Source: an uncultured Eubacteriales bacterium (GTDB taxonomy: Bacteria; Bacillota; Clostridia; Christensenellales; CALVMC01). From it: a stretch of DNA of 64,000 bases. Location: assembly GCA_949296455.1 (NCBI GenBank), contig CASFOZ010000003.1, positions 99,659-163,658 on the forward strand. The letters run 5' to 3'. The notes beneath the pieces were generated by a model. That model ran no database searches and was not told the origin of the DNA. It worked only from the letters and a program-made list of their open reading frames with translations. Both the position numbers and the translations under genes were made by a program. This document shows positions 54,983-62,209 of the stretch, piece by piece. Numbering within the stretch: position 1 is the first letter of the stretch; every line of letters starts with the position of its first letter.

Positions 54983-55019
54983 ATCGTTCGTACCCAAAGG
55001 CATTGGAACGACGAGTCAC
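54983..55019 (-). promoter_or_regulatory. Candidate L19 leader hairpin
   Basis: In the 58-nt untranslated leader, TCGTTC pairs with GAACGA (55011-55006 with 54989-54984) around an inner CCAA/TTGG stem. A hairpin just ahead of rplS matches the idea of the L19 autoregulatory leader known in Firmicutes, but I matched position and structure only, not a sequence model. Confidence 0.4.
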
Positions 55020-55025
55020 CATAGA

Positions 55026-55054
55026 ATAATAGCATAAAGAAAAGTTTTTGTAAA
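55026..55054 (-). promoter_or_regulatory. rplS promoter
   Basis: TTTACA (55054-55049), a 17-nt spacer and TGcTATTAT, an extended -10 (hexamer 55031-55026). Start near 55019. Confidence 0.75.
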
Positions 55055-55067
55055 CTGTTTTTAATAT

Positions 55068-56249
55068 CTATTTTATATCGCAAATAAATTTTTTAATTCT
55101 TGCAATTGCCCTTTCAAGGCTTTTCATAGAGTAAGCATAACTTATTCTTACAAAGTCGTTTCCCGAATTTCCGAAAGCAGAACCCGGAACAACCGCAACG
55201 CTCTGACTTTCAAGAAGTCTGGTCGCAAACTCTTCGCCGTTCATTCCGAGTGATTTAACGCAAGGAAAAACATAAAACGCTCCCTTCGGTTCGAAACATG
55301 AAAGCCCCATATCGTTAAGCTCACTGACTAAAAATCTTCTTCTGATATCGTATTGGTTGCGCATATTTTCGATAGATTTAAAATCTTCGGAAATTGCGCT
55401 TTTTAAAGCAGCGCAAGAAGCAAACTGAGAAACCGACGGAGCGCACATTATTATATACTGGTGAATTTTAAGCATAGGGCTCATAAATTCTCTCGGCGCA
55501 AACAAAAATCCTACCCTCCACCCGGTCATGGCAAATGCTTTTGACATACCGCTTATCACAATAGTACGCTCACGCATACCTTTAACTGCGGCTATTGAAA
55601 AATGACGAAACCCGTATGTAAGCTCTGCATAAATTTCGTCGGAAATAACAAGAATATCGTTCTTTATAAGTATTTCGGAAATTTCTTCGAGTTTTTCTCT
55701 TTCCATAACTGCGCCCGTGGGATTGTTAGGAAAAGGCATAATAATGATTTTGGTTTTATCGGTTATTACCTTTTGAAGATTTTCGGGAGTTATTTTAAAA
55801 TTATCTTTTTCAAAACATTGTAAGCTTACCGGAACGCCTCCGCAAAGAGTAATGCTCGGCGCATACGAAACATAAGAAGGGTCAGGCACTATAACTTCGT
55901 CCCCGTCGTTAATAAAAGCTCTTAAAGCAAGAAAAATCGCTTCGCTTGCGCCTGCCGTGACTATTATTTCGTCTTTCGGATCATAAGTGAGATTGAATCT
56001 TCCCTTAAAATACCGGCAGGCAAGTTCCCTGAGCTCCATAAGACCGCTGTTGGAAGTATACTGTGTATATCCTGCATTTATACTTTTGATTGCTGCGTCT
56101 CTTGCCGCCCAAGGCGTAGGAAAATCCGGCTCTCCGACTCCCAAAGAAATAGCGTCGTCGTAATCTTTTACGATATCGAAAAATTTTCTTATTCCGGACG
56201 GCGGAATGTTTTTTGCCGTCTTGCTTATATACTTTTCGTAATCTGTCAT
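55068..56249 (-). CDS. PLP-dependent class I/II aminotransferase
   Basis: 393 residues in the aspartate aminotransferase fold. It starts with a SKTAKNIPPSGIRKFFD segment and continues with YTSNSGLMELRELAC, FPNNPTGAVM, and the PLP lysine motif ISGMSKAFAMTGWRVGF near residue 235, with the C-terminal Arg in VRISYAYS. This resembles the PatA/AspC group of Firmicutes. Substrate cannot be fixed from sequence. It is translationally coupled (ATGA) to the upstream Lrp-type regulator, which probably controls it. Confidence 0.88.
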   Translation of the reverse strand: MTDYEKYISKTAKNIPPSGIRKFFDIVKDYDDAISLGVGEPDFPTPWAARDAAIKSINAGYTQYTSNSGLMELRELACRYFKGRFNLTYDPKDEIIVTAGASEAIFLALRAFINDGDEVIVPDPSYVSYAPSITLCGGVPVSLQCFEKDNFKITPENLQKVITDKTKIIIMPFPNNPTGAVMEREKLEEISEILIKNDILVISDEIYAELTYGFRHFSIAAVKGMRERTIVISGMSKAFAMTGWRVGFLFAPREFMSPMLKIHQYIIMCAPSVSQFASCAALKSAISEDFKSIENMRNQYDIRRRFLVSELNDMGLSCFEPKGAFYVFPCVKSLGMNGEEFATRLLESQSVAVVPGSAFGNSGNDFVRISYAYSMKSLERAIARIKKFICDIK

Positions 56250-56737
56250 GCCTGAACGGGTATCCTTTTTATGTCTTCCTCTTCGTCGAGAATAACGCCC
56301 TCGGATTTGTATTTTTTAAGAATAAAATGCGTTGCCGTGCTAATAACATTTTCCATAACCGAAAGCCTTTCCGAAACGAACATTGCAACTTCTCTTAAAT
56401 TCTTTCCTTCTACCGTTACTGCGATATCATAACCGCCGCTCATAAGGTAAACATCGGTAACTTCGTCAAATTTGTATATTTCCTTTGCGATTGCATCGAA
56501 GCCGTGCGACTGCTGGGGAGTGACTTTTACTTCTATTAAAGCAATGACTCCCTCTTCACCCGTTTTATCGGCGTTAACAATTGCAGAGTATTTGACTATA
56601 ATACCCTTTTCTTCCATTTCCGCAATACGAACGCTTATCTCTTTTTCTTCGACTCCTAAAAGTTCGGCAATTTTTTTATGAGTAAATCTTGCGTCCTCTT
56701 TTAAAACCGAAAGTATTTTTTTTGAAAGTTTATCCAT
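56246..56737 (-). CDS. Lrp/AsnC family transcriptional regulator
   Basis: 163 residues: an N-terminal winged helix-turn-helix (DKLSKKILSVLKEDARFTHKKI with LLGVEEKEISVRI) and a C-terminal RAM ligand-binding domain (VTDVYLMSGGYDIAVTVEG). Such proteins sense an amino acid and act locally. Its overlap with the aminotransferase gene suggests it regulates that operon. It starts 25 nt after the stalked HtrA gene, with no terminator seen between them, so read-through is likely. Confidence 0.9.
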   Translation of the reverse strand: MDKLSKKILSVLKEDARFTHKKIAELLGVEEKEISVRIAEMEEKGIIVKYSAIVNADKTGEEGVIALIEVKVTPQQSHGFDAIAKEIYKFDEVTDVYLMSGGYDIAVTVEGKNLREVAMFVSERLSVMENVISTATHFILKKYKSEGVILDEEEDIKRIPVQA

Positions 56738-56762
56738 ATTTCTCCTTTATTACAACAACGCA

Positions 56763-59000
56763 TTATAAGGTTACTTCAACCGTGGTTTCAACATTGTTTC
56801 TGAGCACTGTAAATGTTATTGTATCACCTTCGTCTAAAAAATACAAGCACTCTGCTGCAATATAGTATCTGTCTATATCGATATTGTAAGTCTGACCGTT
56901 CTTTTGATAAGAAAAACTCAATAAAATATCTCCTGCCATTAATTCATCCTTAAACGGATTTCCCACCTCATCTTTAACCTGAGACACTTCTATTTCCTCT
57001 TCGACACTTACTCTTTTTGTAATTTCATCATAAGTTGCATAAGAGTCGGATATTTGTAAAGTTAAATAGTTATCTATGTTATTAATCGAAATTTCATAAA
57101 TATCAACGCCGTTATAATTATCGATAATCTCCTGTGCAAACCCGACAGCTATTTCAAGAGGTATAGCATATACAATGCCATTGACTACTATAATATTACC
57201 TGCTCCGTCAGAATAAGTAAGTTCTCCTTTATTATTTATCCCTATTAATTTACCGTCGTTGTTAAACAGTCCGCCTCCGCTATTGCCTTGATTAATAGCA
57301 CAGTTATGACGAATGGAACGCTGTAAAATTTTCCTTCTTTCTTCAACCGGTAGATCTGTGTCTTCAATTCTATATCCGGCTTTGTATTTACTTTCAAGTG
57401 AGATAATGCCGTGCGTTACCGAAAAACCTTCTCCCAAAGGATTACCTATTGCAAAACAACCGTCTCCCACATAAGTATCGAAAACTGAAATTTCAGCAGG
57501 TTCTGCAATACTATCTCTGTAATAATTTGAATTTTCTATTTTCAATACTGCTATGTCTTGGGTAGGTTCATAGCCTATACATATAGCCCAAATACCCACA
57601 TTCGAAGAATAAACATCAGTACCTATGTCTAAGTAATTTACAGGATAACTTTGTCCATATAAAAAAACCATGAATTTATCAAATAATTTATCTTCTATCA
57701 TGTTATAAACAACATGAAAATTTGTTATTATGTAAGCCGTACCGCTATCTTTATCATCTGAAATAATAACTCCCGAACCTGCTCCGCCAACTAGACTATT
57801 TGTCGTAGATATACTGGCAATTAAAACACTTGACTTTAAGGCTTTATGCACGGATTCTGTTCTATTGTCTTCTTCGTACGACGCTCCGATATCCCCCTTT
57901 TCGCCTTTAAGACTTTCAAGCCACTGTTCTTCGGTTCCGACAAAACCGTTTGCTACGGCTACTTGATACGCCGAAAGTCCATCAGCACCTTGCGCCCCGG
58001 TTTCACCTTTTTCACCCTGTGCTCCGGTGTCTCCTTTTTCGCCTTTAAGACTTTCAAGCCACTGATTTACAGTCCCTTCGAAGCCGTTTTCTACCGCTAC
58101 TTCATACGCTGAAAGTCCATCAGCACCTTGCGCCCCGGTTTTAAGACTTTCAAGCCACTGTTCTTCGGTTCCGACAAAACCGTTTTCTACCGCTACTTCA
58201 TACGCTGAAAGCCCATCAGCACCCTGCGCCCCGGTTTCACCTTTTTCACCCTGTGCTCCGGTGTCTCCTTTTTCGCCTTTAAGACTTTCAAGCCACTGTT
58301 CTTCGGTTCCGACAAAACCGTTTTCTAATGCTAATTGATATGCCGAAAGTCCATCAGCACCCTGCGCCCCGGTTTCACCTTTTTCGCCCTGTGCTCCGGT
58401 GTCTCCTTTTTCGCCTTTAAGACTTTCAAGCCATTCTTGTTCAGTCCCTTCAAAAACACCGATTTCTTTTGCTATCTGATAAGCAGACATTCCCTTAAGG
58501 CTTTCAAGCCACTCTTTTTCGGTTCCGACAAAACCGTTTGCTACGGCTGCTTGATAGGCTGAAAGTCCATTATTTCCTTTTGCGCCTGAATCGCCTTTTT
58601 CGCCTTTAAGACTTTCAAGCCACTGATTTACAGTCCCTTCGAAGCCGTTTTCTACCGCTATTTCATACGCTGAAAGCCCATCATCTCCTTTTGCCCCTGT
58701 ATCGCCTTTTATCCCTTTTATTTCGTCAATCCACTCTTGTTCCGAGCCCTGATATCCGTTTTTGACTTCTATCTCATAAGCGGATAATCCGTCAGAACCG
58801 TCTTGACCGCTGATTCCCGGGTCTCCTTTGTCGCCTTTAAGACTTTCAAGCCATTCTTGTTCAGTACCCTCGAATCCGTATTCGACAGCAATATCGTAAG
58901 CCGATTTGTAACTTGAAGAAAACATATCGCAAGCACTTAATGAAAATATTAACAAAACACAAAAAATTATAGAAAGAATAATATAAGTTGATTTTTTCAT
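56763..59000 (-). CDS. HtrA-like lipoprotein protease on a collagen-like repeat stalk
   Basis: From ATG 59000 it has 745 residues. A signal with lipobox SLSAC (Cys24) is followed by nine units (33-374) of SAYxxAxxxGFxGTxxxWLxSLKG, most carrying G-x-y collagen-like triplets (EKGDTGAQG). The trypsin-like domain (about 390-610) has His in TNFHVVYN, Asp in TQDIAVLKI and Ser in INQGNSGGGLF, a complete triad. A PDZ-like domain (LMAGDILLSFSY) closes the protein. It is a surface, lipid-anchored DegP/HtrA relative. A paralogue lies just upstream. Ribosome site GGGGG. Confidence 0.85.
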   Translation of the reverse strand: MKKSTYIILSIIFCVLLIFSLSACDMFSSSYKSAYDIAVEYGFEGTEQEWLESLKGDKGDPGISGQDGSDGLSAYEIEVKNGYQGSEQEWIDEIKGIKGDTGAKGDDGLSAYEIAVENGFEGTVNQWLESLKGEKGDSGAKGNNGLSAYQAAVANGFVGTEKEWLESLKGMSAYQIAKEIGVFEGTEQEWLESLKGEKGDTGAQGEKGETGAQGADGLSAYQLALENGFVGTEEQWLESLKGEKGDTGAQGEKGETGAQGADGLSAYEVAVENGFVGTEEQWLESLKTGAQGADGLSAYEVAVENGFEGTVNQWLESLKGEKGDTGAQGEKGETGAQGADGLSAYQVAVANGFVGTEEQWLESLKGEKGDIGASYEEDNRTESVHKALKSSVLIASISTTNSLVGGAGSGVIISDDKDSGTAYIITNFHVVYNMIEDKLFDKFMVFLYGQSYPVNYLDIGTDVYSSNVGIWAICIGYEPTQDIAVLKIENSNYYRDSIAEPAEISVFDTYVGDGCFAIGNPLGEGFSVTHGIISLESKYKAGYRIEDTDLPVEERRKILQRSIRHNCAINQGNSGGGLFNNDGKLIGINNKGELTYSDGAGNIIVVNGIVYAIPLEIAVGFAQEIIDNYNGVDIYEISINNIDNYLTLQISDSYATYDEITKRVSVEEEIEVSQVKDEVGNPFKDELMAGDILLSFSYQKNGQTYNIDIDRYYIAAECLYFLDEGDTITFTVLRNNVETTVEVTL
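57879..58904 (-). repeat. Nine tandem coding repeats in the HtrA stalk
   Basis: Units of 25-47 codons, with near-identical DNA in units 5, 6, 8 and 9. Unit 7 (about 58113-58208) lacks 14 residues (GEKGDTGAQGEKGE), so LKG runs straight into TGAQG. Unit 4 has lost its triplet part. This suggests recent duplication and slippage. Confidence 0.9.
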
Positions 59001-59035
59001 AATATCCCCCTGAAATTTTTCCAAAATATAAATTA

Positions 59036-59064
59036 ATTTTAACAAATCGAAAATTATTATGCAA
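59036..59064 (-). promoter_or_regulatory. Predicted promoter of the stalked HtrA gene
   Basis: TTGCAT (59064-59059), a 17-nt spacer and TGtTAAAAT, an extended -10 (hexamer 59041-59036); leader about 29 nt. Confidence 0.55.
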
Positions 59065-59117
59065 CAATATTTTACAAAAGAACAATATTTCACATCTGTT
59101 TTTAAAGTTAAAATAAA

Positions 59118-59159
59118 AAAAGATAGATATCCGACATTGTTTTCGAAAATCCATCTTTT
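59118..59159 (-). terminator. Terminator between the two HtrA-like genes
   Basis: AAAAGATGGAT/ATCTATCTTTT on the minus strand (11 bp, one G-T pair) and a T run, after the stop of the upstream paralogue. Confidence 0.7.
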
Positions 59160-59216
59160 TAATAAATCATTTTATAGAGTAATTTTACCTGTTTAAATTA
59201 ATAATAAAACATACCG

Positions 59217-60632
59217 TTAAACTGTTGAATCATTAAAATAATATGAAACCGTAGAAGCAGTTGATTTCAGATTTATACTCAATATTTTTTCTTCATTGTT
59301 TCTTAAAACCTTAATGGTAATTGTATCTCCTATATCAAAATAATAAAGATAATTTTTAACGGTAAATTGTCTGTCTACCGTTATTTCCTGACCCTCGTAA
59401 GTTAAACTTAAAAGTATGTCACCTACTTGTAAAATACCGTTAGAAGAACCGGTAGCGGAAACTTCTACTATTTCGATAGTTTGTTTTATGCCCACTTTTT
59501 GAGTAGTTTCATCTAGGTAAGAGACAGAATCCGTAACTTGAATTGTTACACCTAAGACAGGAAACTCCGGCGTATAATACTGTCCGCTTTGGTTGTATCC
59601 GTCTATAATTTTTTGCGCAACTCCTGCTGCAACTTTAATAGGTATCGCATAACCGATATTTTCTACTTCCGTTGAAATAATTTTAGCATTTACTATTCCG
59701 ATAAGTTCGCCGTTATAGTTAAACAGTCCGCCTCCGCTGTTGCCTTCGTTTACGGCGCAGTCTATACGCATAACACGCATATTAATGGTAGAAGTTTTAT
59801 CGGCTGAATTAACATCGATATATTCTGAATCCACCGAAATAATACCCGTGGTCGCAGAAAAACCGTCTCCTTCGGGATTGCCGATTGCTATAACATCGTC
59901 GCCCGGATATACTTCATCGGAACTTGCAATAGTCGCAGGCTGAGCGATACTGTTTTTGTAATAATCTGAATTTTCTATTTTAAGAACGGCAATATCGTTT
60001 TCCATACTTCCGCCTAAACATATTGCGCTAATTCCGTCCGAAGGATATAGCTGTCCGTAAAGATAAACATAAAAATAATCAAAAAGTTTCCTTGCGTTGC
60101 TGTTGTAAACCACATGGTAGTTAGTGATGATATAAGCGGTTCCGTTTTCCTTATCGTCCTGATAAATAACGCCTGATCCTGCCCCTGTGGTTCCGATGAG
60201 GTCAGCCGAAGTAGACGCCAGCACTATAACTCCCGAAAGCATAGCTTTATTTACCGAATAAGTCAAAGAACTTTCGCCGGGGTCACCTTTATCGCCTTTT
60301 TCACCGGTTTCGCCTTTTAAACTTTGAAGCCATTCGCTTATACTGCCTTCAAAGCCGTTTTCGACTGCGATACCGTAGGCTGAATTGATATTTTCAAAAA
60401 ATTCATCTATCGTCCCTTCGAAGCCGTTTTCCAAAGCAACTTCGTATGCCGACAAACCGTCCTCGCCGCTCTCTCCTTTAAGGCTGTCGAGCCACTCGTT
60501 AACCGTTCCTTGAAACCCGTTCTCGACGGCAATTTCATAAGCGGATTTGCCTTGCAAGTTACAAGCACTCAGAGTTACCGCAAATATAACGCACAGCATA
60601 ACGGATATAATTAAGTATACTGATTTTTTCAT
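59217..60632 (-). CDS. HtrA-like lipoprotein protease, short-stalk paralogue
   Basis: 471 residues with lipobox TLSAC (Cys24) and only three SAY...GFxG-type units (about 28-105); the second lacks collagen triplets. The serine protease triad is intact: TNYHVVYN, ENDIAVLKI and VNEGNSGGGLF. A PDZ-like end (LQVGDILLSLTY) follows. It is clearly a tandem paralogue of 56763-59000, with the same order but a shorter stalk. ATG 60632 has CGGAGG. Two promoter-like candidates lie in the AT-rich 100 bp upstream; I do not choose between them. Confidence 0.85.
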   Translation of the reverse strand: MKKSVYLIISVMLCVIFAVTLSACNLQGKSAYEIAVENGFQGTVNEWLDSLKGESGEDGLSAYEVALENGFEGTIDEFFENINSAYGIAVENGFEGSISEWLQSLKGETGEKGDKGDPGESSLTYSVNKAMLSGVIVLASTSADLIGTTGAGSGVIYQDDKENGTAYIITNYHVVYNSNARKLFDYFYVYLYGQLYPSDGISAICLGGSMENDIAVLKIENSDYYKNSIAQPATIASSDEVYPGDDVIAIGNPEGDGFSATTGIISVDSEYIDVNSADKTSTINMRVMRIDCAVNEGNSGGGLFNYNGELIGIVNAKIISTEVENIGYAIPIKVAAGVAQKIIDGYNQSGQYYTPEFPVLGVTIQVTDSVSYLDETTQKVGIKQTIEIVEVSATGSSNGILQVGDILLSLTYEGQEITVDRQFTVKNYLYYFDIGDTITIKVLRNNEEKILSINLKSTASTVSYYFNDSTV

Positions 60633-60827
60633 ATATCTTTTGCCTCCGTTAAAGAATATAATATGTAAAACTTAAATTTTTCTTAAAATTCATATTAATT
60701 ATAATAAATTTAAAAATTAAAATCAAATTTTATTTTTTCATTGTAATATTAATTTGTGCAAAGTAAAACAAATAAATGTCACAATTAAGAAAATCGAAAA
60801 TATAATTAAACATTTTATCGACAGAAA

Positions 60828-60854
60828 AAAACCGTAAGCGCAGCTTACGGTTTT
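60828..60854 (-). terminator. tRNA-Pro terminator
   Basis: Perfect 12-bp stem AAAACCGTAAGC/GCTTACGGTTTT with a 3-nt loop and T run, immediately after the tRNA. Confidence 0.92.
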
Positions 60855-60858
60855 GATT

Positions 60859-60933
60859 TGGTCGGAGCAGCGAGGCTTGAACTCGCGACCTCTTGCCCCC
60901 CAGACAAGCGCGCTACCACTGCGCCATGCCCCG
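60859..60933 (-). tRNA. tRNA-Pro (anticodon GGG)
   Basis: 75 nt including encoded CCA. Acceptor CGGGGCA/TGCTCCG (one G-T), D arm GCGC/GCGC, anticodon stem CTTGT/GCAAG with loop CTGGGGG (anticodon GGG), T arm GCGAG-TTCAAGC-CTCGC, discriminator A. The canonical C1 start fits proline. Confidence 0.97.
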
Positions 60934-60951
60934 ACACATTGAAACGGAATA

Positions 60952-60980
60952 ATTATAACATTAAGAATATTCAAAGTCAA
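60952..60980 (-). promoter_or_regulatory. tRNA-Pro promoter
   Basis: TTGACT (60980-60975), a 17-nt spacer and TGtTATAAT, an extended -10 (hexamer 60957-60952), directly upstream of the tRNA. Confidence 0.8.
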
Positions 60981-60993
60981 TTAAGATTGTTCT

Positions 60994-61734
60994 TTATTTT
61001 AATTTTTTATTTTCGTTAATTTCATTCGATAAGTTAATACTTTCGGAAATATTTTTTCCGTAACCTGATAATTTAACCGTGTTTTCTTTATCGGATAAAT
61101 TTGTATTTTTCAAATTTAAATTCAAAACAGATAAATCCGCAACTTTTTTATCTTTATCCGATACAGTCAAATCCGACAAAATTTTAAATTCCTTTTTGGA
61201 AATGAATTTATAACCGCATCTTTGTATGAATTTTTTTAACGGACTGAAAAGGAAAGCAAATACAAATATATTGCATACAATATGAACGGAATAAAACAGA
61301 ATACCTCTTACATAAATTATTGCAAAACGGGCAAAAAAGTTATCGTAGAAGCCGGTAAACAGTCCCGTATCCACAAGACTTGTCAAAACCCCGAAAAAAA
61401 CAGTCATTATAACTGCCGTTATTTTATAGTATAAATCACGCATTTTAAAGAATTTTAAAGCAGAAAAAACTATAACCAGAAGCGGCCAATAAATAAAATA
61501 ACTTATTACCCAAAGTCCCATACCGTAAATAAGCGTTTCGTTCAAAACGAAAATAAGCACCGCACATAAACTTACGCTTAAACCGAAAACCGAAGTAAAA
61601 ACAGCAATCAAAACCGTTACGCCTTCGACATTCGGAATAAACGAAAGGGCAAATTTTACAACGGTCAGAGTTGCGGATATTAAAGCCGTTAAGGCAATTT
61701 TTTTTGTAACTTCGTATTTATTCAAATTTTTCAA
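60994..61734 (-). CDS. ECF transporter S-component, likely cobalamin type
   Basis: 246 residues. Residues 10-185 are about six membrane helices with the S-component opening KKIALTALISATLTVVKFAL. A 60-residue hydrophilic Asn/Ser/Asp/Lys-rich tail follows, unusual for the family. It overlaps the DUF4430 lipoprotein gene by 17 nt and lies beside a corrinoid-binding protein, so vitamin B12 is the likely cargo; this is inference from neighbours. The start is TTG 61734 (or TTG 61725), without a clear ribosome site, so it probably relies on coupling. Confidence 0.75.
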   Translation of the reverse strand: MKNLNKYEVTKKIALTALISATLTVVKFALSFIPNVEGVTVLIAVFTSVFGLSVSLCAVLIFVLNETLIYGMGLWVISYFIYWPLLVIVFSALKFFKMRDLYYKITAVIMTVFFGVLTSLVDTGLFTGFYDNFFARFAIIYVRGILFYSVHIVCNIFVFAFLFSPLKKFIQRCGYKFISKKEFKILSDLTVSDKDKKVADLSVLNLNLKNTNLSDKENTVKLSGYGKNISESINLSNEINENKKLK

Positions 61735-62173
61735 GATTGAAATACAGAACTGTACCGTCGTTTACGGTCAGCATATCAATACCTACTCCGCTTGTAGTAA
61801 CTTCCACACCGTCATAAGTAATTGTTTTTGCATAAACGGAAACATCTTTGTCCTTCTGCTCGTTTGTGTAAATAATTATATAATAACCGTCGCCTTCGGA
61901 AATATCCCCGACTTTCGTAAGATAATTTCCGTATGCGGAAACAGTATAACGCAAGTCAATAATGCCGTCATTTTTTAAGTCAAGTAAGATATCGAAAACG
62001 GTAAAAGTTTCCTTGTCCATATCTTTAAGGTCATAAACAATTTCTTCTACCTGTTCGCTGTTAATAACAATACGGACTTTTCCCGTATGCAATTGATTTG
62101 AGCAAGCGATAAGACTTAAAGTCATAACCGCCGAAAAAAGTAAGGTAAAAAGCAACAATAAAAATTTTTTCAT
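61718..62173 (-). CDS. DUF4430 (transcobalamin-like) lipoprotein
   Basis: 151 residues. Lipobox SLIAC (Cys24) after a signal, then a small beta domain with TVFDILLDLKNDG, YTVSAYGNYLTKVGDI, YYIIIYTNEQ and a GVGIDMLTVNDGTVLYF ending. This matches the DUF4430 family, related to the C-terminal domain of transcobalamin and intrinsic factor. It is probably an extracellular corrinoid-binding partner of the ECF S-component it overlaps. Confidence 0.8.
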   Translation of the reverse strand: MKKFLLLLFTLLFSAVMTLSLIACSNQLHTGKVRIVINSEQVEEIVYDLKDMDKETFTVFDILLDLKNDGIIDLRYTVSAYGNYLTKVGDISEGDGYYIIIYTNEQKDKDVSVYAKTITYDGVEVTTSGVGIDMLTVNDGTVLYFNLEKFE

Positions 62174-62209
62174 AAGTATTCCTTTAAATTATATTTACAT
62201 AAAGATATA

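Noticed and set aside
57879..58904. Regular short repeats that might be a CRISPR array
   Set aside because: The repeats are in frame, translate to collagen-like units and lack unique spacers of constant length; no cas genes are near.
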